Shown: positions 33,301-47,900 of the stretch, in pieces | Position numbering within the stretch: position 1 is the first letter of the stretch | How the letters are laid out: the number at the start of each line of letters is the position of its first letter | NCBI RefSeq assembly: GCF_030867145.1 | Contig: NC_134415.1 | Location: forward strand, 13,990,417 to 14,054,416 | Direction of reading: 5' to 3' | From: Opisthocomus hoazin | Taxonomy: Eukaryota > Chordata > Aves > Opisthocomiformes > Opisthocomidae | Length of the DNA stretch: 64,000 nucleotides | The notes under the pieces: model-generated | What the model was told of the DNA's origin: nothing | What the model saw: only the letters and a program-made list of their open reading frames with translations | Database searches by the model: none | Made by a program: the position numbers and the translations under genes

Positions 33301-36300
33301 TCCAGTGCCTGCATTTTGATGCCTCTTCTGAAGTGCTCCGATTCCACACAACTGCTGAAGTTTTTGAGAAACTGTGAAATGTCCCCTGCCCAGGCTTTTA
33401 GGAAAGAGTTGTGTCATTCAGGCTTTGTCTGGGTATTAGGATTTAGACCGTGAATCTATATGGTTGTTACATGCAGGCATGCGTAAAGCCCATGTGTTTT
33501 AAAATAATTTTCCACAGTAATCACTACTTCATATGTCTTATCTTTGTAGAGTTTTTTATTCTGCATATTGCACAGTTTCACAAGCTCTACCATCAAAAAT
33601 GCTCTAGAAACAAGTGAAAGTGAAGCTTTTACTCTGAAGGCAAACTTGAATTTTTCTCTTGCCTTTTAAAAATCATGTCTACTCACATGAGAACTTTCAC
33701 AACTCACTTTATCTTGATCTGGTAGTGATGTAAAAATACCTTATTAATAGCTTTAGCGTGTCATAAGTTAAAACACTGTCAGAAGCTTAGAAATATCACA
33801 TTCTGGTCATATCTTGCTTTTGTGTAGACACTCTGCCAGCAAAGAAGTGCTTGTGTTTACAGAGCTCTAACTCTTTTTGCACTGACTTTCTTCAGTGTAG
33901 GCTGGATATTAGAAATTGAAGGTGTCCAGGTCCTTTGCACATAATGATTTTAATTCAGGTTAGTAGTTACTTTGGGATTACTACACCTACTACTGCAAAG
34001 CAGGCAACCTTGATGCACTAATCCTCCTTTAGCTTTTTCTCCTTCTACTGCACTGCTTTAGTTTTATCGCGCAGGAGGAAGACCTGGGATTTCAGTGTAG
34101 GATGAAAAACAGCAGCTAAAGATTGATGAGGAGGGAAAACCTTGGCAGAAAATGCTGAAACTTGAGCAGATTTACTGTTGGTAATGAGCACAAGTGACAA
34201 AGGGAAACCTGAAAAATATCTATTTTAAAATGGAGAAATGTAAATATTAATCAGATAAATAGGAAAATATTTATACTTTTTCAGTTCCAGGTGAGGTCTG
34301 TGTTGCAAAAACTGTTTTCTGTTTTGGAAAGTCAGTGGTAATGCTAAGAATTTAGCAGCCTGTTAAGAGAAAAATGTATCATTAGCAAAAATTGCAAGAC
34401 ACAACATCCATTGTTCCTGAAAAACTAATGTTAAATGATTTGGAGAGTAAGTTGTGTGGCTGGATGAGCTCCATGGTTTTCTACTTATTAATTCTGATGA
34501 TACGACATTAGGTGTTCATTTGGCAACACTATAAATAGGGAGTTGGGTTGGGTTTTTGCCTTGTTTCTTTCTCTTGAGGATAGATTTATTGCTAATAAGT
34601 ATCGCTTAGGGAGGTGAATAATATCTTCTGTTTCAATAGTCATTCAGCAACACAACCGCTCATTACTCAGTGAGTCGGTGTTTTCAGAAACGACTAACAA
34701 TTTTGTATGCCTCAATTTCTGGCTACTCAATTTGAGAGGCCGTAAAAAGGCCTGTGTGGTCTGTTTTTCTTTTTTTGTTGTTCCCCCCCTAGCAAATTCT
34801 GATAATCAGCCTTCTAGAAATCTTAGTGGATGTAGAAAGCTTAGTTTCTGTAGAATTCAAGAGAATTCATCTCTTTCAGTGCTGCAAAGGGGATAAGAGG
34901 CAGTTCTTAAATGTACTGATGACTATTCCATGCTCTGAAATGATATAGAAGGACAGTTGATTCTCCAACTTTATTATAACTTTCATGAAATATTTAACGC
35001 TTGTCTGATGATTTATTCCTCTCTGCATAATGCAATCTAAAAGAACGGTTTCGTTAATAATTTACATTGTGCTGCTGATGCTATTTCTCTCAAAGTGCTT
35101 TCCAGCAGTAGCTGTTTCGGCTTATTACCAGGATAGACTTTAAAAGACGGATCTTGTCAAGAAAGCAGAATGATAACCTGTCTCATTTGTATCTGCATGC
35201 ATTTGTAATGTGTGTGCTGGGTTAAAATCACACTCTGAAACAAGAATAAACCTTGGGCCTTACTGAGGCATGAGAGTGTGCGTTTTGGGGCTCCTCATGG
35301 CTATGCTGGCAGGATGAGAAGCTGAAAAGGGCAGTTCAGAGAGGTTTTTGAAGCAGTGTCAGTGTAGAGTGAAGAACATTAAAGAACCTGAGTGAGGTGC
35401 CTGAGGGTGATGATCCAGCGTCACTGCAGGACTCTAAACAGCTTGCATGGTGGTTGCGAGTAAGCTTTTGCTGCTGTAATCTTGTTTTAATAGGGTGTAA
35501 GTCTGTCAGCCAGCAGTGAACCTGGCAGCAGTGACAAAGGATGGAGGGAGGCTGCCAGTGCTTTCTAAGGATGCATGAAAAGAAGGCTTTTGAGTCTTTA
35601 GGTCCCATGGGTTCTGCTGTCAGTGATCTCCCTGGCTGCCTGAAACCTACCCAAGTGAACATAAGATAGAGAGCTGCCAACACTGACCTCCTGTCGAAGG
35701 CTCTGCTGGCTCCGGTCCGACCATGAGGCAGGAGAGTGGTACCACCCTTCTGCCTGCTGTAGAAGCTGCCTGGCTTCTCTCTGCAGCAGCTGGAGCATTG
35801 TGCTGCTCTTGTAGTGCTGCGAGGAGCAGCATCTCCACCTTTGCAGGAGGGAGAGGAGCCAGCTGCTGCTTAGTTTCCCTCTTGATTACTCTTTCAAAAG
35901 CAATGCTCCTAAAGGGGAAGAATGATCCCCAGTTCCTAACTATTTGTGTGGCAAAGGTCAAAGGACATTCAAGGCTGTTTCTTAAGGGTGGCATGACTTA
36001 GCTTCTCAGACAGCGTTACCTGGGATAGTCAGGTGTTAGGTCACCAATGGTAAACTATGCTAACAAACAACCTGGAACATTTTTTTTAAGGAGATAAATC
36101 ACAGGAAGAGAGACATTTGTAAATACCTCATAATGGGTGACACTGAAGACATAAGTGAGTTTCTTGTGAGGTTCTTTAATATTGGAAACAGTGAAGCATG
36201 GTTTATCAATGCTGTTTAAATTGGTTTTTAATTATGCTCTTTGATACATGCCACCTTAATATGACAAACAGCAAGCAGGTGTTTTTTTTATTTAGCACAT

Positions 36301-38672
36301 CCTTTAGCTTTCTCAGAGACTGTAACTCAGTCCATACACAACTTCAGATTTACTCCAGTGTGCTCTACTAGGAAATAGTACGATTCCCACCCCTCTTTTG
36401 GCAGAGGGAGAGGAAATAAAGTCCTTGTGCACAGTGGAGGACTTCTGGCTTGTGGAGGTGTGCTGTGCAAGCTAGAATCTACCTCAGAGTATCCCCTGAG
36501 AAGAACAAGCCAGATTATTCCAGTTTTTACAACTGTATCCAAGAGAACAATCTCATTCAATTGATTTGCACTGGTATGAGGAAAGAATAAGGGCCAGCCA
36601 GTAAAGCTGGTTAAGCAGTTTAACTACTGAGTTGGCTCCGATTCACTTGCTGACTAGTTCTCTAACTGGTGATGCTCAGGGATGCAGTAACACTTCTTGG
36701 AACCAGATATACTCCACTTTGTGAGGTACAGCTACTCCAAGAACAAATATTATGCAGTGGTTTGTAGGAGAAAAGGTGTAACAATATCTAGCCCCTGTTA
36801 GTCATATGGGACCTGGATCACTGTACATGCTTGTTGGTTCGTAGCCTGATGGTCAAAATAATCCTACTGACTTTCAGCACAGCAGACCATGCATTAGCTC
36901 ATGATTGAGAGGAGTGCCATTGGTTAACTTTACACTTTATAATAAAGCACCAACACAAAAAAAGCTGTAATTTTTTTAAAGCTTTGTGAAGCATGACTGA
37001 CTTTTCAGGGTTTGAACTGTGCTGTGAGCCTTGGGAAATTTTCAGCCACATAGCCCTTTCGGTCATCACTGGAGTGTTCTGGGCCAGAAGCCTTCCCAGA
37101 GAGCAGCTTGGAGATGCCATCAGAGGGCTTACTGCCTGTGGGGGGGGGTTCAGATGCATTCCTAGGGATTTCTGCTAAGTCAATTGCCCCTGGCTTAGTC
37201 ATATCAGAGACATACCACATGTCTGTGAATCTTGCATTAGACTGATTTAAATAAACAAATGTATAGGATGGCCAGGGATAGAAAAAACACCTACAATTTT
37301 TTCAAAGGCTTTTGGCATGAGTTCAAGTGCTTCTTTATTCTGTCTAAGAGAATCCAGACTTGTTGCTTGAGGTTTCTCATGAGTTCTCCATACAAGGCTC
37401 TTGTGAAATTCCTTTATGTGTTTAGAAATTTGTGGGCATTCAAATACTATAAATCCACAGCACCCTTTCAGCCCTGGCACCTCCATGTAATGAAAAAAGC
37501 TGACAATAGGCAGACCTTTATCTCATGGTCTCATATAAAATACATGCTATATTCTTAAATAGGTTGCAAGACAGAGCAAAACTAAGTGTTCCTAGACAGC
37601 AGTGGTCATTGCTCCCATCAGTGCCCACCCATGTCACTCTTGTAAACAGAGACCAATCCAGATAAACAGCTTGTCCATGCCTGCTTGTTGCTTGTATACA
37701 GATCCCCTCTTCTGTACAGCCATCCGTCACAAGCTGAATTGGCAGTGATAAATGGTACGTGATTCAAAGAGCTGTTGCAGGTGTAATCTGCAGGAGCACA
37801 TCTTTGAATTTACTTCTACATCTTACAGAGCAGATCATGAATATCATTAGCAGAACTGCTGCTTAATAAGTACAAGCCCATCCTATTGCAGTGATCACTA
37901 CTGCCAGCCATAGAACACACTATAGTATTGCAGCAGTACATAAAAATACTGAAGTCTTGCTTAAGAAACTAAGCAAGAACATGAACGAGATTCAAGGGTG
38001 TATGAAGTCCTAGGAGGAGAAAACAGAATACGTTGAACTGTGGTTTCAATCTATCTGGCTCTTCTAAGACCATTTCCATTACTACTTAATTTTCTTTGCT
38101 GTTTGTTGGATGTTGTTTCCTTATCTGGTGTGTTCTCAATTATTAAAACCCAATTACTGTTTGTTTGGTTTTTAAAATTAATTATTTAAAATTCAGAATG
38201 AAACATAAGAAATATCGAATAGCTGTGTCATCACAATTTTTTTGGTACCTTATTAAAATTTCCATTAGTTTCTCATACAAGTGCTAGCCACCTCATTTTC
38301 TTCAGAGGAATTAATTTCAAGTTGTGTGCATTTGTATGTGAGATGGAGAAAATCTATTTCTACAGTTCTGTGTGCTGTAAGAGCTATTAGACTTGTCCTT
38401 TGGTTGAGGGAACTTTGGCAAGATTTTATTCTGGGTGGCTGCTCAGGTCACTGTGACTTTCAGAAATGGACCTGCTTTGCATTAGACTATTTAATTTGCA
38501 GTGCTGTATCATTACACTCGGTTCGTGCCAGAGAAAAGAATTAAAACTTCAGCAGAACTCTTTTCTTGCATGTCTTCATGAATTATTTTATATTAAGAGT
38601 TAATATGAGCATACTGTTATCCCCTGGCTCAGGATCTGTGGTGGTTTTTTTGGGGCAGAGGGTGGGGTATTC

Positions 38673-39288
38673 TTGTCTCTGTTTCCTGCTGAATGGTGGA
38701 CCAGTTTTAAAGGGTGTTCTGGTTTCCAGTGTTTCTGTAATGCTTGCCCAGTGGGATATCATTACACCATGCAGTGTCTTATGTGTCTTGTTGCACAATT
38801 ATGTTGTGTTGCACAAATGTTATGTCTTATGGCACAATTCAGAGTCTGTTGTGCTTTTGCCCTGAAATATTTCTGTGCCCAAGATTATGCTGTTTCTATT
38901 CAGTCACCAGTGTCTTCCCTCACATTCATGCTCCACAGTTGTCCAGTTGCATCAAAGAATGCAAGAGTTGGTCAGTGCTGCTCCAGTTCGGCTTTCCAGT
39001 ATTTGGACAAGCTTTTATTGGAACAAGTGCTGGTGCTTTCTTGCTGGCTCTATTACATCTTTGGGCAGAGGAAGTCCCAGGGAATTTCTGTGCTGTAGTT
39101 ACCAGTTTATTCTTTGTACTTTACAAGCTACTGGAGACCAGCTGAGATGGGAAGTAGAGAGCAGAAGAATACTTGTCTTAGTGGAGCAGAATCAGAGTCA
39201 CTGTGACGAAACTCTGAAAAATGTTTTGGCACTTAATTGCCTCTGGCAATTTGAAGTGGATGGCATTTGTGTGCTTTTGGGTGCTTAA
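38673..39288 (+). other. Cluster of overlapping 133-141 codon frames
   Basis: All three plus-strand frames are unusually open: 38673-39098, 38744-39145 and 38875-39288. The products are Cys-, Leu- and Phe-rich with no recognisable domain. The openness appears to come from a pyrimidine-rich, TAA-poor composition. I assign no gene. Confidence 0.2.
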
Positions 39289-42200
39289 CCATTGTACAGG
39301 ATTTTCAAAAAAGTTATCTGCATCAACAGGTTCTTCCAATCTGACATTATCAAAATGACTAGGGATCATACCATGATCCTTAGTCATACCTCTGAAAACT
39401 TAAGAACCTCAGAACACCTAAAGCTTGTTTTTCTGGATCCCAGTCTAAGATTTTGTCTCCAAGTATATGCCTTCTCAAGAGTTTTCCTTAATTGTCAGCA
39501 ATAGCTTTTGATTTATTTGGCTTATTTTTTCAAGGTTGACTAATTCTTCATTTCAAAAAGCCTCGTTTTCCTTGATGACGCTGTGCAGATATAATATTAG
39601 CAGAACAGAACATGTTGGCAGTCAGCTGTTGCATTCATTACCACTCTGCTTTAGTTGGTTTGCCATCACTGAAACTTTCCTTTTGTAATGTGTTATGTTA
39701 GCTTTTCTTGCAAGCTAAAGATTGTAATTGATGCAAGTAGGTTGGAGTGGAAACCGATGGTCTGCAAGAAGTCAGTAGCATATGGGCAGCTGTTTGGGAA
39801 AAGTATAAAAATTTGGCTTGTTCAATGATTTACCTTAAATATTTACTGTTTTACTTTGTTTTTTTAATTACTCAATTTAAGCTTCTTAATTTAGGCATGA
39901 AGGCAAAGCTAAGACAAAGCACATTTGCTTGAGGGGAATGCTGACAGTATGGATTGCTTTAAAATTGCCTTTCATTCAAGTGTTATTAAAGGCAAAATCT
40001 AGTATAAAGAATTTGAAATTAAGTACATTTAGCAGCAGGAACATAGCAGAGAGTTGGGGGAAAAGACATTTATAATATAAATGATGATGGGCAGGGTAGT
40101 TGGCATGTAGACAGCGCCACAAATTAACAACTGTGAGGTGGCCCAGGACAGGGACTGAGCTCGGAGGAAGATGAAAGTCCAGATGGCAGGCTGTGATCCA
40201 GGAGTGCAGGGCATCACACTGTTTTTTACAAGGTCACTGCAAGGTGAGAACAGAGACTTGGTTTTTTTTTTTAGAGCAAATGTTTCAAGCGAGCTTCATA
40301 GGGTGGTGGCGATCAGCAGCTAGACCTAGCTTCAGAACTGAGTACGCGTTCTGTTTTGTTCCCAAGGTTTTGCAATGTTAATGTTCCCTGGGAGATGTTT
40401 AACTGCTTGGAAAAGTGAAAGCTGTTTTATGGAAGCAAGTGTGAACGCAAATATTTTATTTACCTAGTGTGGTAGGTATTTAGCTGAACAGTCTATAGTC
40501 TAGGGGTGGTGTTGTTAATCTCTATGTGGATGTGCAAGGGAGTGTGTAGCCACTGCAGGGTGGTAGCCCAGGAGCCTGGGGAGTGTAAGTAGACAGATGC
40601 TGGTGCAGAAGCCAAGAAGCCCCCTCCCATGGGCATGGGAGCTGTGTCTTCTGGGGCAGCATGCAACTTCTGAAAAAGGGAGATCTGCTGTTCTTCACCT
40701 TTACGAAGCTTTTTCAACTTATAGCATGTATCTTGTATGCACAGTTCATCTCTCCAGGCCTAAGGTATCTCAGTACTTTGCTGTCAAGCACTGCGGTCCT
40801 TAAGCAATCCCACATGTTTTGGAAGCACTACTGCTTTGAGAATTATCTGACAATATCAGGAAAACCTGCAGAATGAAGCTATAGGATGGGGTGTAATTAG
40901 GATGATGCATGTAGTATATCGATACTCAGTGAAATGTTCAAGTCTTATAAGTCTATTTGTGACATAAACCAATTTTTGACATAAGGTCAAATATTTTTGA
41001 GAAAAGGAAACATTACTGACTAGTGTGTGTAGGGTTGAAGTTTCAGTATCCAAATACTTCATACAGTCTGTGATTTGGATGCAAAACATGCATGTGTAGC
41101 AATCTCACAAATAACCAGGAAGAAAGACCACACAATATATTTTGTTGCTAATGCCACTTGACATGGTATACAGGTAGATGTCTCAGCCCTTAGACTGGTT
41201 GTAGAAGGGTATCTGTTAATGGCTGATGCTGATTTGTCCTATCTAAAACTAAACTGTAGTGTCCAAATGTGCAATGAGGCTTTTCAGGTCTTACTGAATT
41301 TCAGATTAAAATTCTGGATCTCAGCTTATCCTCTATAATTCTGTAATAATATGTGTCTTCCAGATTTGAGTCTAGAGCTTTTTTTTTTTACTAAAGTTTA
41401 GAGTCTATATTCACCATTCAGCTTTACTGTGTTAAGGGGGGAAACTCGCACTGCGGATTCAGGCCTGGGCTGCTAGCTGGGCACAGACTTTAATGAGAAC
41501 CATTATATGTATTGCATGAGGGTAGTTCATAGTGTATCTAGTATGACACAACTGTTGTTGTCTATTAGAAGAATGCTTGTGCACAATTTTTCATTCTTAT
41601 CATATATACTTGTTACTTGAAACTAGCTCACAATAATTAAAACGTTGAGCTGAATGTTTACTATGTGAAAATATTTGTGGTACTGAATCTCAGTTAGTGT
41701 TCTTAATAAGTAAAACCAAAGAAGCTGCAAATAACAGCTGCAGGGAATTGACTAAAAATTCACAAAGTACAGAGGTATAATGTCTTTGTACTTTTAGTCT
41801 AGATAAGCTACAGTGTTCAGCTGAGCTATTGACTGAAACTTCTGCCACTCACCAAAAGCAATTTTGTATCTTTGTGGAAAGCACAAAGTGGGATGACAAC
41901 ACCAAACATGTCACTTTTTTCTTTTTCATTTTTGCCTTGGTATAAGGCAAGAAAAGGGTTGTGGGACACATTATGGCATTCAGTAAGAATGAAAAGAAAA
42001 AGAACACTAAATATGGTGCCAAAAGCTTTAGCATGATGTTCCAGTGTTGATAAAAAATGTCTTTCTATGCAATTTTGGAATAAATCTACATGAATCATGC
42101 ACTTTCTATTTCGATATACTTTCTTACTGTAGTAATTCACTGCATTTTATTGTATGAGAAGCAACTGTCAGCTTTTTTGTTTTGTGTGTGAAGACAGGAA

Positions 42201-45200
42201 TGCAGTAGTCTTACAGAGCTGACAACAACACTAAACAATTCTAAACTAAAAATTTCTGTAAAATTTGTGAAGCTCTGGGTTTAGGATTTAGGGTAGAATT
42301 CAGCAAAAAGCTTCAGTACCAAAGATTATCAAGGGCAGACCTCAAATGACACATGTAACACTCTAGCTTTTTCTCAGGACTGTCCTGACAGATTTTAGTC
42401 TTTGAAGTTCTAGTTCAGATTAATAGGGCAACTTTTTTTATTAGTTAAAAACTGTTTTGTAGTAGATATAAATGCAGAAATATATGATGCGTGGTGCTGC
42501 AAATTTAGGAATTTGGACAGCTTAAAGGTCTCCTCTGTTTATATAATTTGCTGCTTCTTTTCCTGTTTTGTGGACTCAGTTTCTTTACAGTCTTTTGGCA
42601 TCTGTTCTTACTTACATTGATGTAAACTGGGATTAATACACTAATAACAATGGAAAATTGATGTAAAGCCTCTCAGAGATCTGAATTGGAGCTTTTGCAT
42701 TTGATTCCAGCTTCCCTTGAGTCTTTATAATAGATATTTAAAGCTGTTCCACGTGAACTGTGTGTATGTGTATTATATATGAAATTCTTTCAGATAGAAC
42801 TGGAATACTTTGTAATTCTTTTTCATCCATTATGTAGTGAGAGAATACAAATCAGTGGGGAGCTGGACCAGGAAAGAAGTAAATTCTTATTTAGGGTTTG
42901 TCTACTCTTGCGTAGTTGCTACTGTGACTGCACAGTGGGGTGTACCCTAGTTAATTTTAAATTAGCTGGCTTGGCAAGAGTGCAGTAGCATCGCGTAACT
43001 GCCAAGAATTTCCTAAGCTTCCAGGAAAGGTGTTCCAGCCTTGTGCTGAGCTTGTTGCTGTAGCTAGCTCAGTTTAACCTGACCTAAGTTCAAGGCTTTG
43101 GCTGTGTTGCAGAGATGGCTTTAACATCACATGGATGTAAAGATGTAATTTGCATGCTACTTCTGTTGTCAGAGTCTCATCTGCTGCTTCTGAGGACTGA
43201 TGAAACTCTTGCTGAGGGGCACACCAAGGGAAAGAGCTGGTAGGGAAACTTAACTATTTGCATGTAAAGGTTAGGGTAGTTCTACTTTAGACTTTTTTTA
43301 CCCCTTCTGACTTGCAGGTGCAAGGGATGATGTAAGCAGAGGAGTAGGGAGCTGCTGGGATGTAAAGGCAAGGAGACCCAGTGACTGGCCTTCTGCACGT
43401 GCTCTCTGAGCATGGTGAGCTCACTTGAGAGAGTTCAGAGTCTGGGAGTGATTTCTAACCGTTCTCTCTCCTCATCTGTGGAGGTGGTCGGAGGGAGATT
43501 CTGAAAGGGCCACGGGGGAAGTGAGAATGCAGACTTGGGGTGTGGGAGTAGATAGATCTTTCTTTCTGGTGATGAGAGTAGCCCTTGAGTAGCTTTTCCT
43601 CATAGTGATATGGGAGCAGGAGGAGAGGTAAATACCAATTCTGTCTTCGTTTCTGCTAGAAGATATTATGAATTATTGCTTTATCTCTGCTGAATCACTC
43701 TACTGCTTACAACTGGGTTGGAAATTTTAAATTTATAGCATTCCTGAAATGAAGGTGCATGTTGGTAACTATGTTCCATGTGCAAAATGCTGATTTCTGC
43801 ACATAGATTTCTTTCTTGTGGGTGGTAGCAGAGCCTCGGAAGTGAAAGGCTTTGACGTTCATAACAAAGCAGAGTGACCTTTGGCTGTCTGTGCTTACCC
43901 AAAGATGCAAGACACCCAGTTTATACTGTTAAATATCTGTGAAGTTATATTGTTGCTGGGTTCACTATTAGTAGGTCTTTATCTTCTCTTCTAAAATCAG
44001 CGGTTCCCTCTGAGATTTAAATTTTCCATACAATCCCTTGTGTATGGTAACAAAGGATGCCTGATTTAGCAGTGACACTTGCTAGTGAGACCTGCCATCA
44101 GGTGATTCAGAGTGTCTGTTCTTAGTCTTTACTTTGTTCCTAGGGAGTACTTTCTGACTTAGTTTGCCTCATGCTGTGTTTAGCCTGATTTCTTATTAAA
44201 AACAGAAATGTTTTGCCCTTAGATTCATCAGAGGCTTTTGAAACCTGAATGATGAGAAACTCATTAAGGTCAAAGGCAAGAATAATGTGTTTGAGAAAAT
44301 GGGAGTGTTGGAATCTTTTGCTCTTTAACTCATGACAACAGCTTTTCACCTCACTCTGAATAGTATTGTCATCCATTGCTTTTTGTCTCAAGCCAGGCAC
44401 CTGTGGAGCAAGAGAGGGAGGTGTCCATATATAACTGAAGATGTTGGATGCAATCACATAAGTACCAGGCAAGGTATTTTCATTGGGTAGCAGAGCTGGT
44501 GGTTTAGCTGGTGCTGAGCCTTCATTCGAAACATCTCATATGCAGCATTTGTGTTAATGACAGGCACTCCAGTACAGCAATGAGGGTCAAAAATGCAGAG
44601 TTGATACAAAGAGCAGGCAGTTTACCAAAGGGATTGTAATTGCCTGGATGGCAGGGCACTGATCAAATGTGCCAACAAGTCCAAAGTTGTGTTTCAAAGT
44701 GCACAAATACTGACTTGGGACACATCTACATTAGCAGTTTAGTTTGGACAAAGAATGTGCTTTTAAACTGAATCTCCTGGGTTTTCCCACTTAACTGATT
44801 TGGGTTCTCATTGTGGAATAGTCTTAGGCTGTGGAAGGAGACTGGTGATAACACTGAACTGTCAGACCTGCTGCAGGAGCACACCTAAATAAGCTCCAGC
44901 TGGTAATGGACTTTCAGCCTGTGGGGACAGACTACAGCAAGTTTGAAATACTGCTTCCTTGTTCTCCCTGAAGTGTACCTAATGTGAAAGTGTGCTTCTC
45001 ATCACCATGTGTTTTACTGTAGAGATACACTCCTGTTGCACCATACTAGCTGCTAATGCAGATATAACTGTAAGGCACTAGGAATGGGTTCCATCTTGTC
45101 TGACTTTAGCTTCTTAAAAGTAGCTCTGCTAGTCAGGAGCAGAGATACAGGAGACATGAATTGCCATCTGCTTTAAGTAGGTGCTCAAGATAAGCTGAAT

Positions 45201-45226
45201 CAGCCTTAGGGGTCTTCTATACTTTA

Positions 45227-45240
45227 TTTTTTTTTTTTTT
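45227..45240. repeat. T14 homopolymer
   Basis: Fourteen consecutive T, possibly a reversed poly(A) tail of an old insertion. Confidence 0.8.
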
Positions 45241-46942
45241 ACATAGCCTGTAAAGGAAGCCTAACTTTTAGGCATCTGCTTGCATCTAACTGCTAGAGTC
45301 AAATGAAAAGGCTTCTATGCGGAATAGGGAAGACTATATTCCAGAAGAGATTAAAAATTATAGCAGAATGATGCAAAGCAAACCATACCATAAGATGATG
45401 ACTCAGAAGGTCTTATTCTCAGGGCAATTATTTCAGAAAAACGAGGTTTAATATTAACTAGCAAGTATTTTCACCTGGTAATATTAAGCCAAGATGTTAA
45501 AAGAAGACACTATGCATTTAGCTGTAGAAAATAATGAGAGGGAAAAAAACCCCTCTAAGTCTTTACATAAGTGATACATGATTCAGCAGCTCATCAGGAA
45601 GTTATGGTTATGAGAGGGTTTTGCTTCAAATCCTAAGCAGTTTGCGTGCTTTGCAGGAGTAGAAGAAAACCCAGTAGTTAGATATTGTTCATTTGGAAAT
45701 CATACATGAGATAACGAAATGCATGTGCCTCTTGACTTAAGCCTTTCACTGTCAGTTGGACAACAGAGATGATGGAGTATTGTATGGTGTACCTGTACCG
45801 TGGGTGCCTGTGTAGTGTGTCACAGTAAGAGAGTGAATACCTTCACGAAGTGCGCCTCAAAGATTCTCAGCTGCTGTTTATCGAGCAGATTTTTTTGATT
45901 GCATTCAATCTAGGTTATTTGCACAAGTGTTCTAAAAAAAGTATTTATTCTGATCTAATCTGCTCAGTTTTTTTGGTGAGTAGAACCTTTAAGGGCCTCT
46001 GGGTCAGTTACACAGTTCTGATGTTAGACTTCCACTTTTCTTGGTTAGCTGTCAGATAACATTTGATAATGCATTACTTCTAAAATTTTCAATGAATCTT
46101 TTTATTCGAAAATGCTATGCTTGGTATTATTTTACATGCTGTAGCATTAATGTTGGAAAAGCTGAAAAGAATAGGATCTTTAGCAAGGCATTTGCAGAAT
46201 ATTTAAAATTTGATTCCTAAATTTTTTTTTTCAGTGTGTTTAGCTTGGTTTTGTTCTGTTACACTAGCAAAGATCAACTCTTTTTTGGTTCTAAGTCATT
46301 TTGACAGTGAATTCAACCTCAGTTATGATGAGTTTTATGTTGTTTTGGAAGTTTATTAAAGATCACCATATTCAAAGATGGTTTTCCTAGTCAGTAGCTT
46401 TTAAATCAGACGTTTAAAAAAAGTCAGTTTTAATTTTTCTTGCAGGTAACAAGATTCTTTTATGACAGGCTTCAGGTTATCTCTTATTCTAATGGTAACT
46501 TGAAGACTCATTCCAGTTTCAGCATGGGTTTAGCAAATATGAAGAAAGACCTTGCAGTCTTGCTTTGAGCTATCTGGAAATCCACTGACAAACTTATCTT
46601 TTCCTTAGTTATCAGCACGGGTGATAACAATGTTCTCTCTACTGCACTTTCAGCTGCTGGTGAATATTACTGCTTCAAATATAAACACCTCTGGGACAGT
46701 AGATTTACAGCCAATTTCTCTTTTTGCTTACTGAGCAGGAAAAATGTGACTAGGAGTGAAATTCAGCAGATATGGTCTTTGCTCTGTTGGACTTGACGTG
46801 GAACACTGACTTGGTTAACTGCTTCCTCTAATTGAACCATGATCAGCTAATTTTTGTTTCTTTATAGCCTGTTTGCCTTTTTTCTACCCCTCTTTAGACT
46901 AGCTAAACCCCCGAGCCCGTTAAATACTGTGATACTGTCTAC

Positions 46943-47394
46943 TGGAGAGAGTCCTGCAGAGGGCTATGAGGATGGTGAGGGGACTGGAGCATCTCTCCTA
47001 CGAGGAGAGGTTGAGGGAGCTGTGCTTGTTCAGCCTGAAGAAGAGAAGGCTGCGAGGGGACCTATTAAATGCCTACAAATATCTGAAGGGTGGGTGTCAG
47101 GAGGATGGGGCCAAGCTCTTTTCAGTAGTGCCCAGCAACAGGACAAGGGGCAATGGGCACAAACTGAAGCAGAGGAAGTTCCAGCTGAACATGAGCAAGA
47201 ACTTCTTCCCTCTGAGGGTGACGGAGCCCTGGAACAGGCTGCCCAGGGAGGTTGTGGATTCTCCTTCTCTGGAGATATTCAAGATCTGCCTGGACGTGGT
47301 CCTGTGCAGCCTGCTGTAGGTGACCCTGCTTCGGCAGGGGGGTTGGTCTAGATGACCCACAGAGGTCCCTTCCAACCCCGAACATTCCGTGATA
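46943..47394 (+). mobile_element. CR1 LINE, 5'-truncated, ORF2 C-terminus open
   Basis: Begins CTGGAGAGAGTCCTGCAGAG and ends with the AGATGACCCACAGAGGTCCC block and a decayed terminal repeat (CATTCCGTGATAC). The C-terminal segment of CR1 ORF2 is uninterrupted from 46966 to 47319, with [26 protein letters not shown] and a terminal VLCSLL. It is near-identical in layout to the minus-strand copy at 57606, so this is a relatively recent insertion. Confidence 0.93.
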
Positions 47395-47479
47395 CAGTAA
47401 ATTGCGGGGGTCTTTCCAGAGTACCAGCAAAGCTGCTACTCGCTTCTCCCATCCCGTTCGGTGGGTAAGGGGAAGGTGA

Positions 47480-47900
47480 TCTTTTTCAGTTCTCTGTGCA
47501 GTACCCAGGAATCATGACAATGACCCAAAAGGTTTGACTAAAAGCAAAGCTTTACTTGGATTTCAGTGAAATTACAAAAGGTGGTAACTTTGCAACTTTA
47601 TAATGACGTTACTTTTAACGCAGTGGGGTTAGAATGGGTATTGATTTGGAAAAACTTACAACAAACTGCAAAATATTGCAGATTGAGAAACTTACAACAG
47701 CTTTACCCTTATGTGCCTAGGAAGTCAGAGAGAGAAACAAAAGGAAAAATTGAGAGAAGATATCACCAACCTTGGATCCAGCAATGACTTCTGCTGATAG
47801 TTGGGTCCTCCAGTGGTGTGTGCGTGCCAAGGAGCTTGATTTTACAGTTGCAAGCCTGGGTGCTTGGCAGTGTTCCACCAATCAAGCACAAGCACACTTT
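47480..47900 (-). mobile_element. Possible solo LTR (minus strand)
   Basis: Read on the minus strand, a CCAAT-type element (GATTGGTGG, near 47876) is followed by CATTATAAAG (near 47600) and then AGTAAAGC (near 47555) in promoter-to-poly(A) order. The sequence then has a T-rich stretch with CTTTTGGGTCATTG. This layout is LTR-like, but I found no TG...CA ends, target duplication or second copy, so limits and identity are guesses. Confidence 0.25.

Larger units (their letters stand above)
30011..46942. other. Non-coding host DNA, about 17 kb
   Basis: I see no gene here with motif support. It contains a TTTA-rich microsatellite (30333-30382), a T14 run (45227-45240), a block at 35336-36001 with overlapping 90-115 codon frames on both strands, and a cluster of long plus-strand frames at 38673-39288. 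Confidence 0.45.

Noticed and set aside
46854..47351. A 165-codon plus-strand frame
   Set aside because: It overlaps the CR1 copy in the wrong phase. The real ORF2 remnant is in the 46966-47319 frame.
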